Assembly (NCBI GenBank): GCA_903953565.1
Contig: CAJBKE010000026.1
Location: 24,334-88,333 of the forward strand
DNA length: 64,000 nucleotides
DNA from: an uncultured Verrucomicrobiota bacterium
Lineage (GTDB): Bacteria > Verrucomicrobiota > Verrucomicrobiia > Chthoniobacterales > JACTMZ01
Reading direction: 5' to 3'
In this document: positions 57,401 to 64,000 of the stretch, piece after piece
Layout: every line of letters begins with the position of its first letter
Position numbering within the stretch: position 1 is the first letter of the stretch
Position numbers and translations under genes: made by a program
The notes under the pieces: model-generated
Databases searched by the model: none
What the model was told of the DNA's origin: nothing
Seen by the model: the letters and a program-made list of their open reading frames with translations, nothing else

Positions 57401-60060
57401 CAACCACTTGGTGGGTGGATTACAGCAATTTCTTCCAAGGGTTTGGCGCTCTTGGGGGTGGCAACGTCCAGATGTCGGCGGGGCGGGACTTGGTCAATGC
57501 CGATGCGGCGATTCCAACTTCGGCCCGCATGGCAGGTCAAGATGCGGCCAGCGGAGAGTCCGCCGCGACTCGCTTCAATCTTGCGCCGGATGCGGCGAAT
57601 CTCCTTGAGCATGGCGGCGGAGACTTGATCGTCCAAGCTGGCCGTAACCTCGACGGAGGCACTTTTTACGTCGAGCGCGGTGAGGCCAAGCTGCGGGCTC
57701 TGGACGAAATCACCACCAACGAGGCCCGCTCGCTGACGCCGTGGCGTTTGACATCGAGTCAAAGTTTGCTCGATCCCTCGACGTGGCAGGCGGTCACTCT
57801 TCTCGGTGGGCGCACGCAGTTCGACGTCGCGGCGCGTGGGGACGTGCTGCTGGGTCCGGCCACGGCGGCCTTTTTGCTGCCCCAAGGTCTGAACAACAAA
57901 TTCTGGTATAAGACGCAGTTCCAAACCATCGACCCCTCGGCCGGTTTGGCGGCCGCTTCCTTCGGCGGTGCAGTGACCCATCGTCTGGGCGTGACCTTGC
58001 CGGACGACAACTTGGCATTGCCGGTGCTCGAGGCGGTTTATCGCCAGGGCTCGGCCATTTCTCCGGGTTCGGCGGCCTTTTATCGTCCTTGGCTGCGGTC
58101 GGCGGAAGCCGGCACCGACAATTATCGCACCATCGCCTCGATAGGACTCCCTTCACTACGCAGCACGGCTTTTGGTGGCGATGTCACGGTGGTCGGCCAA
58201 TTGAATCTCTTCCCTTCTCCTCAGGGTGAGTTGGAGCTTCTCGCCTCCGGCGCCATCCCCGGACTCGCCATATCCGGTGTCACGCGCACCGATGTGGGTG
58301 GTGTGACGGTCGACGTCCAAGCTTGGATCTCAACTCGTCTCAACGTTTCCGACGCCGATGCTTTGCTGATGCCAAATCTCTTGAGCCCGCTTGGATTCCA
58401 ACAAGTGACCGGCAGTTCAAATTTTCAGACCTTGGCGAGTTCCTCGCTCAGTCCATGGTCTTCGATTAATCCTATGTTCCTCGAAACGGGATCCTACAAA
58501 GGCGTTTACGGCACGACGGATGTCAAAACGGCCTTGCATGCCGCTACACCGGTCCACGCCGGGAATCCTAATCCTGTTCGCCTTTACGCCACGGGCGGGG
58601 ATTTGGCCAACCTAACCCTTTTTGCCCCGAAACAAATTCGCGCCGTCGCCGCTCGGGACATCACGGATATTGCCTTTTACTTGCAGCATGCGGCTTCGTC
58701 GGACATTTCGTTGGTTTCGGCCGGCCGGGACCTCGTCCCGTTCAATGAAAGCGCCCCGCTGCGCGTGCTTGGCGGCAATTTGTCGTCAGGAAACCTCATC
58801 GTTGACCCTGATTCTGACACTGTGTTGCTTGGCGCGGGCGGTGTTCCGGTGCCGACCAAAGCTTTGGCGGGCGATATTCAGACCGGGGGACAGGGCATCG
58901 TTCAGGTTCTGGCTGGTCGTGACATCGACTTCGGCTCAGGGGCCAACTTCGTCGATGGCACAGGCGTCGGCCTGACCAGCATCGGTCGCCTGCGGAACCC
59001 TTCGCTTCCCTTCGAGGGAGCGCATTATCTTGTGATGGCCGGGGTCGGGGGAATTTCGTCCGGCCCGGCTCTGGGATTGACCGGCAGCTCGCTCGCCTTC
59101 GCCAACCTTCCGGCAACCGGTTTCCTTGGTAACACGGCGGAGCACAAAGCGGTGGCCTCAGTGCGCGGCCTCTTCGAGCGCTTGAAACAGGTCGGAAAGG
59201 ATGCCGCTCTTACCGGCAACTATGATGCGGGTTATGCTGCGGTCGAAAGCATCTTCGGCAAGAGCCCTTCGTCGGGAACTATTTTCACCCGTGCCCGTGA
59301 TCTGCGCACCACTTCGGGCGGATCGATCATCGCTGCCGCGCCGGGCGGTGGCATCACCATGGCTTCGGACATTTTCGGCAATCCGCTCACGCCGCCCGGT
59401 ATTGTCACTGAATACGGCGGGGAGGTGTCATTACTTACCGGCGGCAACATCGACATTGGTCGCGCCCGCATATTCACCTTGCGTGGCGGTGATCTCACCA
59501 TCTGGTCTTCGCGCGGCGACATCGCGGCGGGCACGGCGGCCAAGACCGTGGTCACCGCTCCGCCGACCCGTGTGCTCATCGATGCGATCAGCGCCGACAT
59601 CGAGACGGACTTGGGTGGCTTGGCCACGGGCGGTGGCATTGGCGTGCTCGCTTCCGTGGCCGGTGTCGAACCCGGTGCGGTCACTCTGCTGGCCCCGCGC
59701 GGCACGGTTGATGCGGGTGATGCGGGTATCCGTGCCACGGGTAACATCACGATCGCCGCAGCGCAGGTTCGCAATGCCGACAATATCGCGGCCGGAGGAG
59801 CGTCGGTAGGTGTCCCTGCTGCCGCTCCCGCCGCCGCGCCCAACGTGGGAGGCCTGAGTTCTGCCTCCTCCAGCACCGCGGCAACTTCGCAGGCCGCATC
59901 TGATGTCACCCGTCAGGCCCAGTCCGGCGCCCCCACCGACCAGCAACAAGCACCTTCCACCATCACCGTAGAGGTGCTGGGTTACGGCGGGGGTGGGACG
60001 GAAGAGGAAGAACGGCAGGAAGCAAATGTCGCTGCGCCTGCGGAAGAACAGGTGCTTTGA
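48433..60060 (+). CDS. Giant filamentous-haemagglutinin-type exoprotein (TpsA-like, DUF3739-type C-terminus)
   Basis: A 3875-residue exported protein, the largest gene here. It has a long signal peptide with a charged extension (cleavage expected after Ala42, TAPAYA). A Gln/Ala-rich segment follows (50-110), then a two-partner-secretion domain (about 115-360) with INRNGVVFGG at 208-217, the NPNG-type motif. After it comes a very long right-handed beta-helix-like body rich in G, S, A, V and N. From about residue 2740 it has the SWSYRMTAGADLSGA region typical of DUF3739 C-terminal parts. The end is Ala/Gly-rich and acidic (GTEEEERQEANVAAPAEEQVL). No TpsB transporter gene is in the window. It likely serves as a surface adhesin or matrix protein. 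Confidence 0.9.
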   Translation: MGPKSGHNIRHRGIIRAAQSRRWINAISALILAGTMTAPAYAGRNVFGASAPSGNRDAVRAQAFADNQAQAMRVQAAARERLARSFQGLQSMQAAQAAARASAAALNDVANGLRPGGLEVLTGDDARWDGAETPVAAGNDVTIKQNDQQAVLHWKTFNVGRDTTVNFDQSKGGADAGKWIAFNKVFDPSGVPSQIRGRINAQGQVYVINRNGVVFGGSSQINTRTFVASTLPINDNLVRDGLLNNKDAQFIFDGIRVPAGDRPYGDIVVERGARLQATAGQDGNGGRVMLVGANVRNEGTIDTPAGQSILAAGLQVGVRAHPENDPSLRGLDVWVGQVGDYAGRVENNGLVQSSTGSIIMAGKEVRQSGVLFSTTSVNLNGRIDLLASYGAVSFSEFDSDPFNPKPPFLSQFTGTVELAPGSITSILPDANGKKLPGTRLSENSRVNMEGRGIYFGRGSILLAPSGDVSVRAGVWPKLKPNADGVVAGTLLRQFFDSGSQRFLSESGQVYLDEGSLIDVSGSVDGFVPLEQHLLSVAMRSSELADSPVQRNSALRGVPLVVDLRETGVDNGRSWIGTPLGDLTGYLAIIERDIAQLTARGGTVSLSAGDSIVMRRGATVDVSGGLLTHGAGFVQTSMLSLGGRATPISSAYADINYDGVYTGTGNVTSKWRAPQTYSSGIFNPAKGYNQNSYFEGAPSGTVSLTAPSLALAGNLVGKNYVGPNQRETPPALGSLRLAFLGEKNADSVTAPVFGNQSPFAPEFRLVAGRAATLSLPEFELVDGAPVALPGHLRGTFTLGTSVFDEEEGGFGNLSVENADGDFVVDAGTSIRLRPGGSIEAAAKNVRMDGIISAPAGSVALTAYNFSPYIYAELSATGALAEKPAPAVQPGRGSILIGGQSRIDVSGMMVDDRQFSANPSYGANLTDGGSIRLEGYSVQLPAGSLLDASGGVYAFGRNKFSYGDGGAITILSGRDPDLETSVGGALQLAGSLVAYSGVKGGSLTLQSNFIHLGGANRPAGGINLSPAFFQSGGFSSYNLIGLGGRDGDDNNLAGVVVAGDIRPLAQTLSLQSRVGVKDPAFRRLGTDVFVPIAPSFAGDRQAVSLNLSATGFDDGFTESKIEALGIVQMLAGSRITTEAGSSVSLKGDVVSVNGSISAPGGSIAIVGRSAYRLAPNPEPTKALSTVEIGSSARLSAAGAVVALPDFNGLRAGKLLPGGSISISGNIVAEDGAVMDVSGSSAELDFSPQRLGRPTRDPQNPFKVVLGSSAKVDSDGGRIALAGSQMLFSDATLLGAAGGPSAVGGTLSVSSGRFYASGADRSGADINMVVTQSGSATDFQVGEGVAGMGYFAMDRYSKGRFANLDLGYFYLPDASPIPYGGNVDFRGDVAVSAQGQLRLAGGGIIKADGIVSLKAASITVGQPYQAPLNPADPYEPFLSFVARSASQLFVMPTSGTGVLTASASHIDAGNLVLDGIGSASLAASGGDLRGYGSLNMAGDLTVQAARIYPTTLGNFDLFAYNNSDSGAAGSITVLSSGSSGVPLSAGGNLRLMAANIDQRGTLRAPLGNITLGWDGSGAAPANAVTGSALPLPTTANLGLDASSTTSVSAGGLTIPFGLTPNGLSWIDPRGVDVTAGRLPQRSVALSAGNVDTAPSSVVDISGGGDLLAYRWVPGIGGSSDLLGAANQSWNSGSSYNAGDLVSFGGSTWSARVDINPTDYAIAPRPEDALFWFKVPESYAVLPGTADRVAALGGFNTGINSGALGGDSGYVAPRLRLGEQVYLDGVPGLASGYHTLLPRRFALLPGAFLVIPEEGNLTGSGTVISTKNPVLRSDSYLTSDLIRLEEGSFLASGRSRNGLNPAAAVYAVQTRFEVLPREIVAGRVQYDIYGANQFLAAAARRLDLPAVQRLPQDSARLAIHGNSGLNLAGTVLAHSTSAVGRAAEIDLSSLAAMTITGQGVAAPVLGTVVLSAGTLNSWGYESLLVGGQRSETGTGVTVNVRSSHVTLDAPGSALSGADITLAGQNTVNVSSGSAMRAEGTIGGAAQNLQLGADGALVRVSTDANAAITRSGQLSAITQKVTVGAGASLVGDGVIVDSTYAADLDGSLDVRAGALTLGSGQISLLLDGSNHALAGSAVTDHLVLEGDLLQRSSESDLLRLLSYRTIDLYGDGTLGSGELARLELLASGLRGYGAGATGAVIRADDVYLARPNAGMIDLAGPVASAGTLSVQSSRLVLGPGQLALLGYDNLAATAAGGVVAGAGGSLSLGGSATFNAPALVGGQGVSYDITAAGSLAFHRAGASVVAPALGARLNLQGASVNLAADVMLPSGVLSVTATTGDVEVSGRLAAEGQARQFFDVTRYTDGGSIDLSARQGSVRLLEGSDVSVAANAEGGDAGYFTVRSPGGGFDIAGTLDGSAGAGRTSGSFTLDAGSVADFDALRTDLDNAGFFQGRNLRVRSGDVTVAGTTRVRDYVLSADAGDITVTGTIDASGVTGGRISLVTSRNLTLADGSVLTVAAEEFSNAGKGGHIALEGGSTVNGVANTAALLDLQSGSRIDLSVAEYVAGSYTAPGSSAFYGQFEGTLHLRAPRVGNDVRIAAIGSTIEGGSSVLAEAFRVYQPAGGVMNRALRESIHSDNAAFINAGEAAMTSRMLASASGLADVFVLAPGVEVFNASGDLTLGLANPKGSTGTAERNEAFTVADWDLSGWRYGADLAPGVLTLRAAGDLVFNNALSDGFTPVSASRDNGWSRLWLAPLMVINDKLPINTQSWSYRMTAGADLSGAAAATILPQSTLDTDKGSVLIGEFYSAVLNSFESNTPNDAAGQNSNGQTADNIRFVNSVKDTTERGTRYEVIRTGTGSIEVAAGRDVQLRNPFATIYTAGVGLADRTAVFVSGDFVLPVTAPSTHPDQGGALGAAQQNYQTYYAVAGGDLRLAAGRDVGRFARLGDGTIVADASMQLPTQWLYRRGLVDPASGLFGLISSTGLGAFRDRAASTTWWVDYSNFFQGFGALGGGNVQMSAGRDLVNADAAIPTSARMAGQDAASGESAATRFNLAPDAANLLEHGGGDLIVQAGRNLDGGTFYVERGEAKLRALDEITTNEARSLTPWRLTSSQSLLDPSTWQAVTLLGGRTQFDVAARGDVLLGPATAAFLLPQGLNNKFWYKTQFQTIDPSAGLAAASFGGAVTHRLGVTLPDDNLALPVLEAVYRQGSAISPGSAAFYRPWLRSAEAGTDNYRTIASIGLPSLRSTAFGGDVTVVGQLNLFPSPQGELELLASGAIPGLAISGVTRTDVGGVTVDVQAWISTRLNVSDADALLMPNLLSPLGFQQVTGSSNFQTLASSSLSPWSSINPMFLETGSYKGVYGTTDVKTALHAATPVHAGNPNPVRLYATGGDLANLTLFAPKQIRAVAARDITDIAFYLQHAASSDISLVSAGRDLVPFNESAPLRVLGGNLSSGNLIVDPDSDTVLLGAGGVPVPTKALAGDIQTGGQGIVQVLAGRDIDFGSGANFVDGTGVGLTSIGRLRNPSLPFEGAHYLVMAGVGGISSGPALGLTGSSLAFANLPATGFLGNTAEHKAVASVRGLFERLKQVGKDAALTGNYDAGYAAVESIFGKSPSSGTIFTRARDLRTTSGGSIIAAAPGGGITMASDIFGNPLTPPGIVTEYGGEVSLLTGGNIDIGRARIFTLRGGDLTIWSSRGDIAAGTAAKTVVTAPPTRVLIDAISADIETDLGGLATGGGIGVLASVAGVEPGAVTLLAPRGTVDAGDAGIRATGNITIAAAQVRNADNIAAGGASVGVPAAAPAAAPNVGGLSSASSSTAATSQAASDVTRQAQSGAPTDQQQAPSTITVEVLGYGGGGTEEEERQEANVAAPAEEQVL

Positions 60061-62249
60061 CCGTCCGATCCTTGTCAAACTTGGCTATGGTTCCGCGGTC
60101 TGTCCGCTTCTCGATTCTGCTCTGCCTCGCCTTGACCTCTGTTGTCTTGGCGGCGGCCGGCTTCGGCCGCTGGTCCATGATCAGCAAAGTTTCCGCGATC
60201 AGTTTTAGCGACGTGGCACCGCACTCTGTGAAGCTGCCGCCCGGCACCCGCGAGGAGCATCTGGTGCTTCCGAATTCTTCGGTCGATGCGCGCTGGTGGG
60301 TGGTGCACACCAAGAAAATGCTCCGCGACGGGACGTGGCGCGTGCGCGCGACGGCGCTGGATAATTCTCCGCACGGGCGGGAGGTGCACTGGAGTTCGTT
60401 CCTCATGTGGGTGTTGGCACTTCTCGCCTGGGTGCGGTCGTGGGGCACGGGTCAGCCGACCGAATGGTTCGTGGCCGATGCGGCCGTCGCCGCTGGTCCT
60501 TTGTTGCTCGCCGTGTTTTTCAGTGCCCTGTGGTGGACGGCGCAGCGGGCCTTCGGCTGGCTTCCGGCGACCTTTTACCTGCTCGTCTTGCTGACCACGC
60601 AGGGCGTGGTGCGCACCTTCGAACTCGGCGAGGCAGACCACCACGGCATCGTTCTGGTTTTCGCCTCGGCTTGCGCGCTGTGCCTGATCGCCGGCGGCGC
60701 GGGCTTTGCGCGGGGCACCGACGCGATGGCCCCACGTTGGTTCGTCGCATCAGGCTTGGCCGGTGCCGCTGCCTTGTGGGTTAGTGCATCGACCGCCTTG
60801 CCCATTTTGGCAGGGCTTGGGGCGGGGGGCTTGCTCACGGGCTTGTTGTTCGCCCGCAGCAAAGAGCCGCCCCTGCGCCCCAATCTCTGGCTCGTCTGGG
60901 GCGTGACCGGATGCCTCGGCAGCCTCGCTTTTTACCTGCTCGAGTATTTCCCGCGGCACATGAGCTGGAGGTTGGAGGTCAACCATCCGCTCTACGCTTT
61001 CGCTTGGCTTGGCGGTTCGTGGCTGCTCTGCCGCTTCCTCGAGGGCCGGCGCGACGGAAAATTTCCGTTCCGCAAAGCCGGAGACTGGGTGAAGGCGGCG
61101 TTATGCGTGTTGGTGGCGGCTGCACCGGTCGCCGCGATCACCATGGCCGGAGATCGCGCCTTCTGGGTTTCCGATACCTTCCTGCTCGCGTTGCACAAAG
61201 AATACATCTCCGAGTTCCAGAGTATCGCCGGAATCCTGCGCTGGAAGGGGCAGGAGCAGAACGCGCTGGTCTGGATCATTCTCTATTTTTGGATCTGGGT
61301 GATCTTGGCTGGCGCGCTGGCTTTGTGGGTTTCCGGGAAGGGCGATGCGCTTTTCCGCCGCGCGCTTTTATTGCTTCTGCCCGCCACGGCCATCATGCAG
61401 TTGCTCGCGTTTTGGCAGGTTCGCTGGTCGTCGGCCGCCTTCGCTCTGTGGGCGCTCTGGGGATTGCTGGCGGTGGCTGCGGTTTTGCGGTTGCCTCCCG
61501 GTTCTCGGTGGCTGTCCCGCGGCCTGGCCTTGCTGGCGTCGGTGCCGTGGATCGCCTTTGTTCTCGGTCCGCTGCCGGCCGCGGCCTTCGCGACCAAGGC
61601 GGAGCGATCCTGCCTCGATGCCCCGCTCGGCGAGGATGTCGGCGGCAACCTGCTGATCCGCGACGTGACCCACCGCCTTTTGCAGGCCAGTCCGGGACAG
61701 GTGCCGACCGTCCTGACCGGACCGAACACCTCGACCGAAATGGCCTACCACGGCGGCGTGCGCGTGCTCGGCACGCTCTACTGGGAAAACATGCCGGGTC
61801 TGAAAAAAGCGGCGGAAATGTTCGCCGCCGGCACGGAGGAGGAAACCAAGCGCCTGTTGTCCGAGGCGGGCGTGACTCACATCGTGGTGCCTTCGTGGAG
61901 TAATTTCGGCGAGGCCTATGCCAGCCTCCTGGCCAAGGCCAGGGGCGAAACCAACCCGGCCCCGTCCTACCTCGATGCAGTCCTCAAGAGCGAGGAGTTC
62001 CCGGTGTGGTTGCGACCCTTCGCCTACCCGATTCCCACGGCCACGGGCATCGATGCCCAGTCGGTGCGGGTGGTCGCGTTCCTGCCTTCGCAGAACGACT
62101 TCGAGGCGCATTTTTACCGCGGCATTTATCACTTCGAGTCGCGGCAGCCGGACAAGGCGCGGGCGCAATTCGCAGAGGCGCTGGCTTTGCGCCCCGGCGA
62201 ACCGCGGGTACAAGCTTACTTGCGGCAGTTGGATGCCGCAATGCCGTGA
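60057..62249 (+). CDS. GT-C-type membrane glycosyltransferase, STT3-like
   Basis: A 730-residue protein with about 11-13 hydrophobic helices and a C-terminal soluble domain. It carries a GEADHHGIVLVFAS motif after a TM helix (Asp194-His-His), as in oligosaccharyltransferase-like STT3 proteins, and an early loop HGREVHWSSFLMW resembling the first catalytic loop of GT-C enzymes. The last 50 residues form a TPR-like pair (YHFESRQPDKARAQFAEALALRPGEPRVQ). The start is TTG at 60057, overlapping the adhesin stop by four bases; ATG 60087 is an alternative. Coupling to the adhesin suggests it glycosylates that protein, which is inference. Confidence 0.75.
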   Translation: MTVRSLSNLAMVPRSVRFSILLCLALTSVVLAAAGFGRWSMISKVSAISFSDVAPHSVKLPPGTREEHLVLPNSSVDARWWVVHTKKMLRDGTWRVRATALDNSPHGREVHWSSFLMWVLALLAWVRSWGTGQPTEWFVADAAVAAGPLLLAVFFSALWWTAQRAFGWLPATFYLLVLLTTQGVVRTFELGEADHHGIVLVFASACALCLIAGGAGFARGTDAMAPRWFVASGLAGAAALWVSASTALPILAGLGAGGLLTGLLFARSKEPPLRPNLWLVWGVTGCLGSLAFYLLEYFPRHMSWRLEVNHPLYAFAWLGGSWLLCRFLEGRRDGKFPFRKAGDWVKAALCVLVAAAPVAAITMAGDRAFWVSDTFLLALHKEYISEFQSIAGILRWKGQEQNALVWIILYFWIWVILAGALALWVSGKGDALFRRALLLLLPATAIMQLLAFWQVRWSSAAFALWALWGLLAVAAVLRLPPGSRWLSRGLALLASVPWIAFVLGPLPAAAFATKAERSCLDAPLGEDVGGNLLIRDVTHRLLQASPGQVPTVLTGPNTSTEMAYHGGVRVLGTLYWENMPGLKKAAEMFAAGTEEETKRLLSEAGVTHIVVPSWSNFGEAYASLLAKARGETNPAPSYLDAVLKSEEFPVWLRPFAYPIPTATGIDAQSVRVVAFLPSQNDFEAHFYRGIYHFESRQPDKARAQFAEALALRPGEPRVQAYLRQLDAAMP

Positions 62250-63652
62250 ACGGCCGGTTTGTCATAGTCGGCCTCATCCTGATCGGCGCCGCGCTCATCG
62301 CCGCCGCCGGGCGCGGCACCCTCTGGTTCGACGAGTTGCTCTCGCTGCAATGGGCGCGCTCGGCGCAGCAGCCGTGGCACATCCTCGAGCTTTACCGTCA
62401 TGACAACAACCATCCGCTGAACACGCTGTGGTTGATGCTGGCCGGCGAGGATCGTCATCCGTGGATTTACCGCGGGCTCTCCATGGTCTCGGGCCTCGTC
62501 GTGCTGGTGCTGGTCTGGATCGCCGCGCGGCGGCTGTCGCAACAGTTTGCGTGGGTGCCGCTCTTCCTGGCCGCCACCTCGTTTCCCCTCGTGCTCTACG
62601 CGAGCGAGGCCCGCGGCTATGCGCCGGCGCTGGCCTGCCTGCTCGGGGCTTGGCTGTTCGTTTCCGCGCGGGCCGATCGCGGCGCGGTCTGGCGCGTGCC
62701 CGTCTTTTGGCTGCTCTGCCTCGGCGCGATTTTCTCCCATGGAACATCGCTAGTCATTCTTGCCGCGCTCGGGGTGTATTTCCTCGCCGATCGCCGGGCG
62801 CAGGGCGGGAACTGGGTGCGGACCCTCGGCGGAGCTGCGCTTTGGTTCGGCGTGCCCCTGGCCGGGGCGGTAGTGTATTGGTCTTTTTTTCTGCGGGTGA
62901 TGATCGTCGCCGGTGGACCGGAATATGCGGTGCCGCAGGTTCTGGCGCATTTCTTCGGCTATTCTTTCGGCATCCCGGGCGCCGGGACGGGTCACTGGTC
63001 GCTCGCCTTGGCGGGTCTCGCCGCGACGACCGCCGCGCTGGTTTTCGGCCGCTTTCCCGATGCCGCCACGCGCGTGTTTTTCGCGGGGGCCGTGGTGGTT
63101 TTTCCCGCGCTCTCGCTGCTGGCGACCGACACAACTTATCTTTATTTCCGCTACTTTTTGGTCAGCCTGCCTTTCGTTTATTTGCTCGCTGCACCGGTGG
63201 CCGATGCATTCCGTTCGTCCGCTCCGGTGTGGAAAATGGCGGCGGGCTTCCTTCTCGCCGCAGTGGTGGCCGGCCAGATCCCGCGCTTGGCTGCCCTGAT
63301 CGGACAGGGGCGCGGCGACTATGCAGCCGCCCTGACCCGCATCGCTTCCGAGCCTGCCGCGGGCAGGAAAATTGTTTCCAATACAGAGCTGCAAGTGGGG
63401 TTCCTCCTTGCCCATCTCAAGCGCTCCGAGCCACACCTTGATAGTCTCATCCTCGTGCCGCAGGCCCGGGCGGCGGAAGAGGTGGCCGACTGGGTCGTTT
63501 ACGCGAGTCAGGAGGACCCCCCGGCTGTTCCGCAGGAGTCCCTGGAACTGCACGGCGACATCTACCGGGCAGTCTCGGTTCACCATTCAGCACCTGTCTC
63601 GGGGAGCCATTGGACCGTCTACCGCAGGGCTCCAGCCTCCGCGCAAAAGTGA
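62246..63652 (+). CDS. GT39-like membrane glycosyltransferase
   Basis: A 468-residue integral membrane protein with about ten helices. GT-C hallmarks are the Asp-Glu pair in GRGTLWFDELLSLQWA (Asp29-Glu30) and the YASEARGYAPALA motif seen in PMT/ArnT-like enzymes that use polyprenyl-phosphate sugars. The C-terminal domain is soluble (about residues 370-468). The GTG at 62246 overlaps the upstream stop by four bases. The frame extends further upstream but codes in the shadow of the previous gene. With the preceding gene it forms a coupled pair behind the adhesin. Confidence 0.8.
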   Translation: MNGRFVIVGLILIGAALIAAAGRGTLWFDELLSLQWARSAQQPWHILELYRHDNNHPLNTLWLMLAGEDRHPWIYRGLSMVSGLVVLVLVWIAARRLSQQFAWVPLFLAATSFPLVLYASEARGYAPALACLLGAWLFVSARADRGAVWRVPVFWLLCLGAIFSHGTSLVILAALGVYFLADRRAQGGNWVRTLGGAALWFGVPLAGAVVYWSFFLRVMIVAGGPEYAVPQVLAHFFGYSFGIPGAGTGHWSLALAGLAATTAALVFGRFPDAATRVFFAGAVVVFPALSLLATDTTYLYFRYFLVSLPFVYLLAAPVADAFRSSAPVWKMAAGFLLAAVVAGQIPRLAALIGQGRGDYAAALTRIASEPAAGRKIVSNTELQVGFLLAHLKRSEPHLDSLILVPQARAAEEVADWVVYASQEDPPAVPQESLELHGDIYRAVSVHHSAPVSGSHWTVYRRAPASAQK

Positions 63653-63665
63653 CAAAAAATTCACA
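63648..63665. promoter_or_regulatory. Shared 18-bp operator-like site, copy 4
   Basis: AGTGACAAAAAATTCACA shares the core GTGACAAAAAATTCAC exactly with copy 2. It begins at the end of the GT39-like gene and lies 119 bp upstream of the last gene. Confidence 0.55.
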
Positions 63666-63784
63666 ACATTTGCCTACCGCCGCCCCGGTTGTCCGAGCAG
63701 TTTTGTCCTCGTTGGCGCGGTTGTCCACGTGCCTTCAAGTCAATCTCCAGACCCGTTAAAACCAAAACCAAACACCCACGAAAA

Positions 63785-64000
63785 ATGACATCCTTCACCC
63801 ACAAGTTGCGGACCATCGCGCTTGCCGCCGGAGCCCTTGCGGTCACGGCGTCGGGAGCCAAAGCCGCCCAAGCCGGCGTTTACGCGGCCAACGACCTGCT
63901 CATGTTTTTCCAGAACCCTGCAGGAACCACCGGCACAGACCAGCTTGCCTATTTCAATCTTGGCAGCACCTACAACGTGTTCCGCGATGCGGCCACACCC
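63785..64000 (+). CDS. Secreted protein, 3'-truncated by window edge (possible PEP-CTERM-type protein)
   Basis: The first 72 codons are visible. The signal peptide reads HKLRTIALAAGALAVTASGAKA, with cleavage expected near AKAAQA. The mature start VYAANDLLMFFQNPAGTTGTDQLAYFNLGSTYNVFRDA looks like proteins I associate with PEP-CTERM sorted surface proteins of Verrucomicrobiota (a D-L-L-x-x-F...N-L-G pattern). The sorting tail would be outside the window, so this is not confirmed. Copy 4 of the operator-like site stands upstream. Confidence 0.7.
   Translation, partial: MTSFTHKLRTIALAAGALAVTASGAKAAQAGVYAANDLLMFFQNPAGTTGTDQLAYFNLGSTYNVFRDAATP

Noticed and set aside
60057..63652. TpsB outer-membrane transporter for the adhesin
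   Set aside because: Both downstream genes are multi-helix inner-membrane proteins with GT-C motifs, not POTRA/beta-barrel proteins.
1..64000. tRNA genes, CRISPR arrays, insertion sequences or prophage
   Set aside because: No transposase, integrase or regular spacer arrays, and no tRNA-like cloverleaf with a T-loop was recognised by eye in intergenic stretches; a tRNAscan run would settle the tRNA point.

Overview
The window is GC-rich, densely packed DNA from a Gram-negative bacterium. The best phylum guess is Verrucomicrobiota (PVC group), inferred from gene content only: paired ExbD genes beside a von Willebrand-factor-A protein and large TPR proteins, secreted coiled-coil/beta-domain proteins coupled to housekeeping genes, pseudopilin N-termini, a giant two-partner-type adhesin and a partial secreted protein resembling PEP-CTERM-associated proteins. 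An LpxH-like phosphatase and GDP-mannose dehydratase fit an LPS-bearing envelope. No rRNA or tRNA gene, insertion sequence or CRISPR array was recognised.

Layout. 1-9.8 kb (+): 3' end of gmd, rpmB, a small conserved protein, an FAD oxidase (lhgO), a secreted protein coupled to hisB-hisH-hisA, a lipoprotein, then tyrA-aroA-cmk-plsC. 9.8-16.1 kb (-): a yqjD/yqjE/yqjK-like envelope trio, two PilT-family ATPases, glgB and a pseudopilin. 16.2-18.1 kb (+): an in-frame NuoE-NuoF fusion. 18.1-25.4 kb (-): a coiled-coil zinc-ribbon protein and a tightly packed run of TPR protein, beta-domain/helical-repeat protein, ExbB, ExbD, ExbD and a membrane-anchored VWA protein. 25.5-27.8 kb (+): a LuxE/LuxC fatty-aldehyde pair and infA. 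28.0-30.4 kb (-): nuoD and rlmN. 30.5-35.5 kb (+): a lipoprotein and a five-gene branched-chain amino-acid type ABC transporter. 35.6-43.7 kb: alr, a membrane protein, a secreted nuclease, a glutamate-type dehydrogenase, xth, ligA, a VanZ-like protein, a 459-bp gap with a strongly folding RNA candidate, and an OmpR/PhoB-type response regulator. 43.9-47.1 kb: an LpxH-like phosphatase and an arsR-acr3-arsC-DUF6428 operon. 47.3-64.0 kb (+): a membrane-anchored TPR protein, a 3875-residue haemagglutinin-type exoprotein, two translationally coupled GT-C-type membrane proteins, and the start of a secreted protein.

How parts may work together. The most interesting unit is the right-hand 20 kb. Four copies of an 18-bp palindromic/11-bp-phased site (TGTGAC-N6-GTCACA type) stand before the phosphatase/response-regulator divergent promoter, the TPR protein, the giant adhesin and the terminal secreted protein. 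This suggests one surface-protein regulon, possibly controlled by the adjacent PhoB-type regulator. The two GT-C enzymes behind the adhesin suggest dedicated glycosylation. A second theme is a 67-bp palindromic element found only between convergent genes (two full copies and one partial).
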